Origin: an uncultured Hungatella sp.
GTDB taxonomy: Bacteria; Bacillota; Clostridia; Lachnospirales; Lachnospiraceae
DNA length: 55,647 bases
Direction: 5' to 3'
Assembly (NCBI GenBank): GCA_947066955.1
Contig: CAMTAF010000008.1
Coordinates: 1-55,647, forward strand
Shown: positions 52,554-55,647 of the stretch, piece after piece
How positions within the stretch are numbered: the stretch's first letter is position 1
Layout of the letters: every line of letters starts with the position of its first letter
The notes under the pieces: generated by a model
Database searches by the model: none
What the model was told of the DNA's origin: nothing
The model's input: only the letters and a program-made list of their open reading frames with translations
Made by a program: the position numbers and the translations under genes

Positions 52554-54161
52554 ATGGGGATATTTGATTTTTTTAAGAGGAACGAGACCGCAGTGGGGGA
52601 AACGCCAAAACCAGAACAGAGAGAAACTGGAGAATCTGAGCTTCTGCGAATGCTGAGAGAGATCCGGACCCACCAGAACGAGGAGCTTCAGGGGGATAAG
52701 GAGCAGGAAGAGGAGCGGGGGGCGTTCTACAGGATCCTGGAAAAAGAAGTGAAAAAGTACGTGGAAAGAAAGAAACAGGACAATTCACCAATAGATGCAA
52801 TGCCGTTGTTTTATGTTTCCGAGGACTGCATGCGGGCGTTGGTCTGTATCCTGCCCCCTGCCAATGAAGGCAAAGACATCGAGCAGGAGCGCTTCTTGGA
52901 GGATATGCACTATGAAGGAATCGTGGCCGGCGTTGACATGGATGCGGTAGAGAGGCTGATCGCTGACAAGGTGTATCTGCGTATCCGGCAGGTTGCGCAG
53001 GGGAAAGAGGCCCGGGATGGGCTGGACGGAGCGCTGGAGGAATTATACGAGCGCAGGTATGAGCAGAAGGCGGAGTTAGATGAGGAGGAGCTGCTCCAGG
53101 GACAGGACTTTAGACAGAGGAATCTGATGCAGATCGTCCAGGAGGGGGAGATCTTGTGCCGGGTCACTCTGCCGGTTCCGGTTGAGAACGGATTCGATGT
53201 TTCCGGGACCGTCCTTTACGGAAAGGAGGGTGTGCCGGTTCGCGTTCCCCAGGGAAAAAATACCAGTATTTCAGAGGATGGTCTGCTTCTCAGGGCAATG
53301 ATCACCGGGATTGTGGTGATGGAGGGGGATGACTTTTCCATCCAGAGCCAGAGGGTGCTGCTGCAGGATATCGACGCCAGTGTAGGCGACTTAAAATTCG
53401 ACGGTGACATCTACATACAGGGGGATGTGACAGACGGGGTGGCCATAGAGGCCACCGGCAATGTGATGATCCGCGGCAATGTCCGGAGCGGAAAGATCAT
53501 CTCCGGCGGCACCATCTGCGTTCAGGGGGATGTGAAAGGCCCTTCCGGGATATCCCTGAAAGCTGTCAGGCAGATTCAGTGCATGATCCTGGAGAATGTG
53601 TCCGCTGCGGCCGGAGGAGATATCTGCGCGGGGATCATTGCCAATAGTGAGGTGACCAGTGAAGACGGTTCCATTTACGTGCTGATGGGCAGGGGGCTGA
53701 TCTTCGGCAGCAGCGTGACAGCCAGCCGATCTGTCCACGCCAAGAAGATTGGCAATATCTCCGGCTGTGTCAATAACATCACCCTGGGCCAGGAGGATAG
53801 GATAGAGAAGCAGAGGGCATCTGCCATGGGAGAGATGGAGGAGATCGACCGCACTCTGGAGCAGATCCGGAAAAATATTTCCACCATGCAGATTGCAGGC
53901 GCGAGCCACCGTCCGGACATGCAGGAGGAATATAAGAACTTGATGGAGCAGCGCGCCATATACGGAGACTTGAAACGGCAGAAGTTCGAAGAACTGGAAG
54001 AACTGAAAAATGCCATGTATTTTATTCAGACAGGCAGCATCTGCTGTGAAGAGATTTATCCGACGACCAATATCCGGATCGAACGGCAGAACCTGGCCAT
54101 CGACCAGAAGGAGACAGACTGTAATATACGTCTGATGGGAGGAAGCATTCTGTTAAGGTAG
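52554..54161 (+). CDS. FapA/DUF342-family polymerisation protein
   Basis: About 535 residues from the Met of MGIFDFFKRNE, a typical N-terminus for the family; a start 75 bases upstream overlaps the promoter. The middle has FapA features: VPVENGFDVSGTVLYGKEGVPVRVPQGKN, then a right-handed beta-helix rich in Gly and Val (KFDGDIYIQGDVTDGVAIEATGNVMIRGNV, SGGTICVQGDVKG). A coiled coil (MGEMEEIDRTLEQIRKN...KFEELEELKNAM) is near the C-terminus. The family is annotated as flagellar assembly protein A, but no flagellar genes are nearby. Its molecular role is unclear. Confidence 0.82.
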   Translation: MGIFDFFKRNETAVGETPKPEQRETGESELLRMLREIRTHQNEELQGDKEQEEERGAFYRILEKEVKKYVERKKQDNSPIDAMPLFYVSEDCMRALVCILPPANEGKDIEQERFLEDMHYEGIVAGVDMDAVERLIADKVYLRIRQVAQGKEARDGLDGALEELYERRYEQKAELDEEELLQGQDFRQRNLMQIVQEGEILCRVTLPVPVENGFDVSGTVLYGKEGVPVRVPQGKNTSISEDGLLLRAMITGIVVMEGDDFSIQSQRVLLQDIDASVGDLKFDGDIYIQGDVTDGVAIEATGNVMIRGNVRSGKIISGGTICVQGDVKGPSGISLKAVRQIQCMILENVSAAAGGDICAGIIANSEVTSEDGSIYVLMGRGLIFGSSVTASRSVHAKKIGNISGCVNNITLGQEDRIEKQRASAMGEMEEIDRTLEQIRKNISTMQIAGASHRPDMQEEYKNLMEQRAIYGDLKRQKFEELEELKNAMYFIQTGSICCEEIYPTTNIRIERQNLAIDQKETDCNIRLMGGSILLR

Positions 54162-54324
54162 CCGGAGCAGGATCTTTCAACTAGTGTGCTGACACGCTCA
54201 TTTTCAGTCAAATGGCGCAGAATGAATTTTCAGCCTGCAAGGCGGCTGAACGAGGCGATGCGGCAGCTCCTAAGATCAATTCTCTACGAAAGTAACAGCC
54301 AGAAAGCGAGGTAATTGCATAATT
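54162..54324. other. Intergenic region with repeat-like sequence
   Basis: It includes AATTTTCAGCCTGCAAGGCG and GAACGAGGCGATGCGGCAGC, which look like the dispersed intergenic repeats common in this group of Clostridia. There is no second copy in the window, so this is only a suspicion. No gene seen. Confidence 0.3.
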
Positions 54325-55260
54325 ATGGAAATTAAATCAGAATATACACATGATGAAATGCGGGAGGGCTGTTACGTACAGCCTCTGCTGAAGCGCGTAT
54401 GGGCTGTACAGCTGGATATCTTAAAGGAAATAGACACGATTTGCATGCGCCATCATATTCCTTACTATGGGTGGTATGGAACTCTGCTTGGCGCTGTACG
54501 TCATCAGGGCTTTATCCCTTGGGACGATGATATGGACTTGGTTATGTTGCGGAAAAACTATGAACGTTTCCGTTGGTATGCCAAAACAGAGCTTCCAAAG
54601 GGATGGCGGATTACGGAAGAAATTCCTGCAAATATTTCTGTATTTCATACGGATACCATCCGTCTGGACCAGGATTTTTTGGATAAATTTCATGGATGCC
54701 CCTATATTACAGGCATTGATATTTTTTGTATGGATAATCTCCCAGAAAACAAAACCGACAGAGAAGTACACGTAAACTTGTTTCAGATGGTGTACAATCT
54801 GTGTGTCAACTGGGAACTTCCGGAAGATAATCCAAAATGGCGTGGAGACAATAAATGGGAGTTTCTTAACCAGGTGGAAGAACTTACCGGCCAACACATC
54901 GATCAGCAGTCCCCAATTAAGAAACAGCTGTATTTCCTTGCAGACAGAATAGCGGCTATGTATTGGAATGAGGAATCAAAAGAAGTGGCCTTTATGCCCG
55001 ATTTGTATAAAAATCCCAATTATCGAATTCCCATAACCTCTTTTGAGCGGGTGATTAAAAAGCCTTTTGAAACAATATCCCTTCCTGTTCTCGAGGACTA
55101 TGATTCGATATGCCGGCTCGAGTACGGAGCGAATTACATGACTCCTGTGAAAACAGAAGGCCACATCTATCTGAAAAAACAGATAAATTTTCTGCGTGAA
55201 TATTTTAATAACCGGGGAGAAGCATTTCCAACATGTTACGACATGCACTTTGACTCATAG
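54325..55260 (+). CDS. LicD-family phosphotransferase
   Basis: 311 residues with the LicD nucleotidyltransferase-fold motif YGTLLGAVRHQGFIPWDDDMDLVM (residues 52-75; the DDDMD aspartates bind metal), preceded by LLKRVWAVQLDILKEIDTICMRHHIPYYGWYG. LicD proteins transfer phosphocholine or similar groups to surface glycans or teichoic acids. This could supply ligand for the choline-binding-type repeats on the surface proteins encoded nearby, which is inference. The ribosome site is weak (GCGAGGT). Confidence 0.85.
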   Translation: MEIKSEYTHDEMREGCYVQPLLKRVWAVQLDILKEIDTICMRHHIPYYGWYGTLLGAVRHQGFIPWDDDMDLVMLRKNYERFRWYAKTELPKGWRITEEIPANISVFHTDTIRLDQDFLDKFHGCPYITGIDIFCMDNLPENKTDREVHVNLFQMVYNLCVNWELPEDNPKWRGDNKWEFLNQVEELTGQHIDQQSPIKKQLYFLADRIAAMYWNEESKEVAFMPDLYKNPNYRIPITSFERVIKKPFETISLPVLEDYDSICRLEYGANYMTPVKTEGHIYLKKQINFLREYFNNRGEAFPTCYDMHFDS

Positions 55261-55597
55261 CAGGAATATTCCGTATTAGATATTAGGAGATAGTATATAA
55301 AAAGCAGATAAATGTTACTACTATTCACAGCCAATGTCAGTTTTCAGGGGGAGCTTTGGAAAAAGAAACTTCATCAGAGAGAAAATAAAAATATTTCAGT
55401 AGTTCATGACTGATGCCGCCACTTTCCTTGAACGAGAATAAATGGATCAGATGGACAACCCAGGCTTGTGGTTGCGCGTAAAATTTTTACGGGGTCATAT
55501 TTTGGTGTTCAAAAATTAAAAAGTTGTAAACTGGTGTATATTAAAGAATAGTCAAGAGATAGCCACACAGAAAGCAAAAGACCGAGGAGGATTAAGT
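55261..55597. other. Gene-free stretch at the right edge
   Basis: AT-rich, stops in all frames. TTGTAA near 55523 with an AT-rich -10 candidate (AATAGT) may be a promoter for whatever begins at 55598. Nothing else recognised. Confidence 0.4.
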
Positions 55598-55647
55598 TTG
55601 AAACTTAAACGTAGTGGTTAGAAAATAAAAAAGGGTACGTTTCACAA
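55598..55647 (+). pseudogene. Possible start of a gene cut by the window edge, with an early amber codon
   Basis: A strong CCGAGGAGG ribosome site precedes a TTG start. The frame reads MKLKRSG, then TAG at codon 8, then KIKKGTFH to the window end. A basic N-terminus of this kind fits a signal peptide. The TAG could be a TGG mutation, or the real start may lie downstream. Too short to decide. Confidence 0.25.

Overview
The window looks like the chromosome of a Gram-positive, spore-forming gut Clostridium of the Lachnospiraceae (Enterocloster / Clostridium clostridioforme-like). This is inferred from the mix of gene families: a CotF-type spore coat pair, choline-binding-type cell-wall repeats on secreted proteins, strong AGGAGG ribosome binding sites, LytTR/GHKL signalling and a PTS trehalose system. 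No rRNA, tRNA or CRISPR array was seen. Most of the window is fairly GC-rich. The stretch from about 21.6 to 33.5 kb, and the short toxin gene near 13.1 kb, are clearly more AT-rich and look acquired.

Layout. 1-6.8 kb is carbohydrate uptake and use: the 3' part of a trehalose PTS permease, trehalose-6-phosphate hydrolase, a LacI-type regulator, then an operon of a HAD phosphatase and an amylosucrase-like GH13 enzyme. That operon has a readable promoter with a cre/LacI-type operator at its start point. 6.8-11.8 kb holds two structured ~93-bp repeats, a class A penicillin-binding protein with a very long Gly/Ser/Gln tail, and a secreted cell-wall-binding protein. 11.9-15.4 kb is an SseB-like gene, a PIN-type toxin-antitoxin pair and recQ, tightly packed. 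15.4-17.4 kb (minus strand) is an AraC regulator and PfkB sugar kinase. 17.4-19.3 kb has a dispersed leader-like repeat, a 39-residue membrane peptide, a hairpin cluster, a nucleoside-phosphorylase-like gene and a damaged DUF3990/DUF3791 pair.

19.5-33.5 kb is the most unusual part. It has a LytTR response regulator and GHKL sensor kinase, a 22-bp-period direct repeat typical of LytTR binding sites, two ABC exporter half-transporters, a small membrane protein, four tandem paralogous TPR lipoproteins, and two further ABC exporter genes damaged by deletion and frameshift. Remnants of an Rpn-type nuclease/transposase and an ATP-binding protein follow. The inferred logic is sensing, transcriptional activation, export, and surface binding through an expandable lipoprotein array. 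The exported substrate is not visible.

34.9-44.6 kb returns to housekeeping and stress genes: rtcB RNA ligase, a two-HTH regulator, rarA, a MarR-MATE efflux operon, ferritin, a flavodoxin/ferredoxin fusion, two small spore-coat genes, and a minus-strand TIR-domain protein with a duplicated unknown domain. 44.9-55.6 kb holds a giant (~2430 residue) secreted protein with three tandem alpha/beta-hydrolase domains and a cell-wall-binding tail, a FapA/DUF342 protein and a LicD-family protein.
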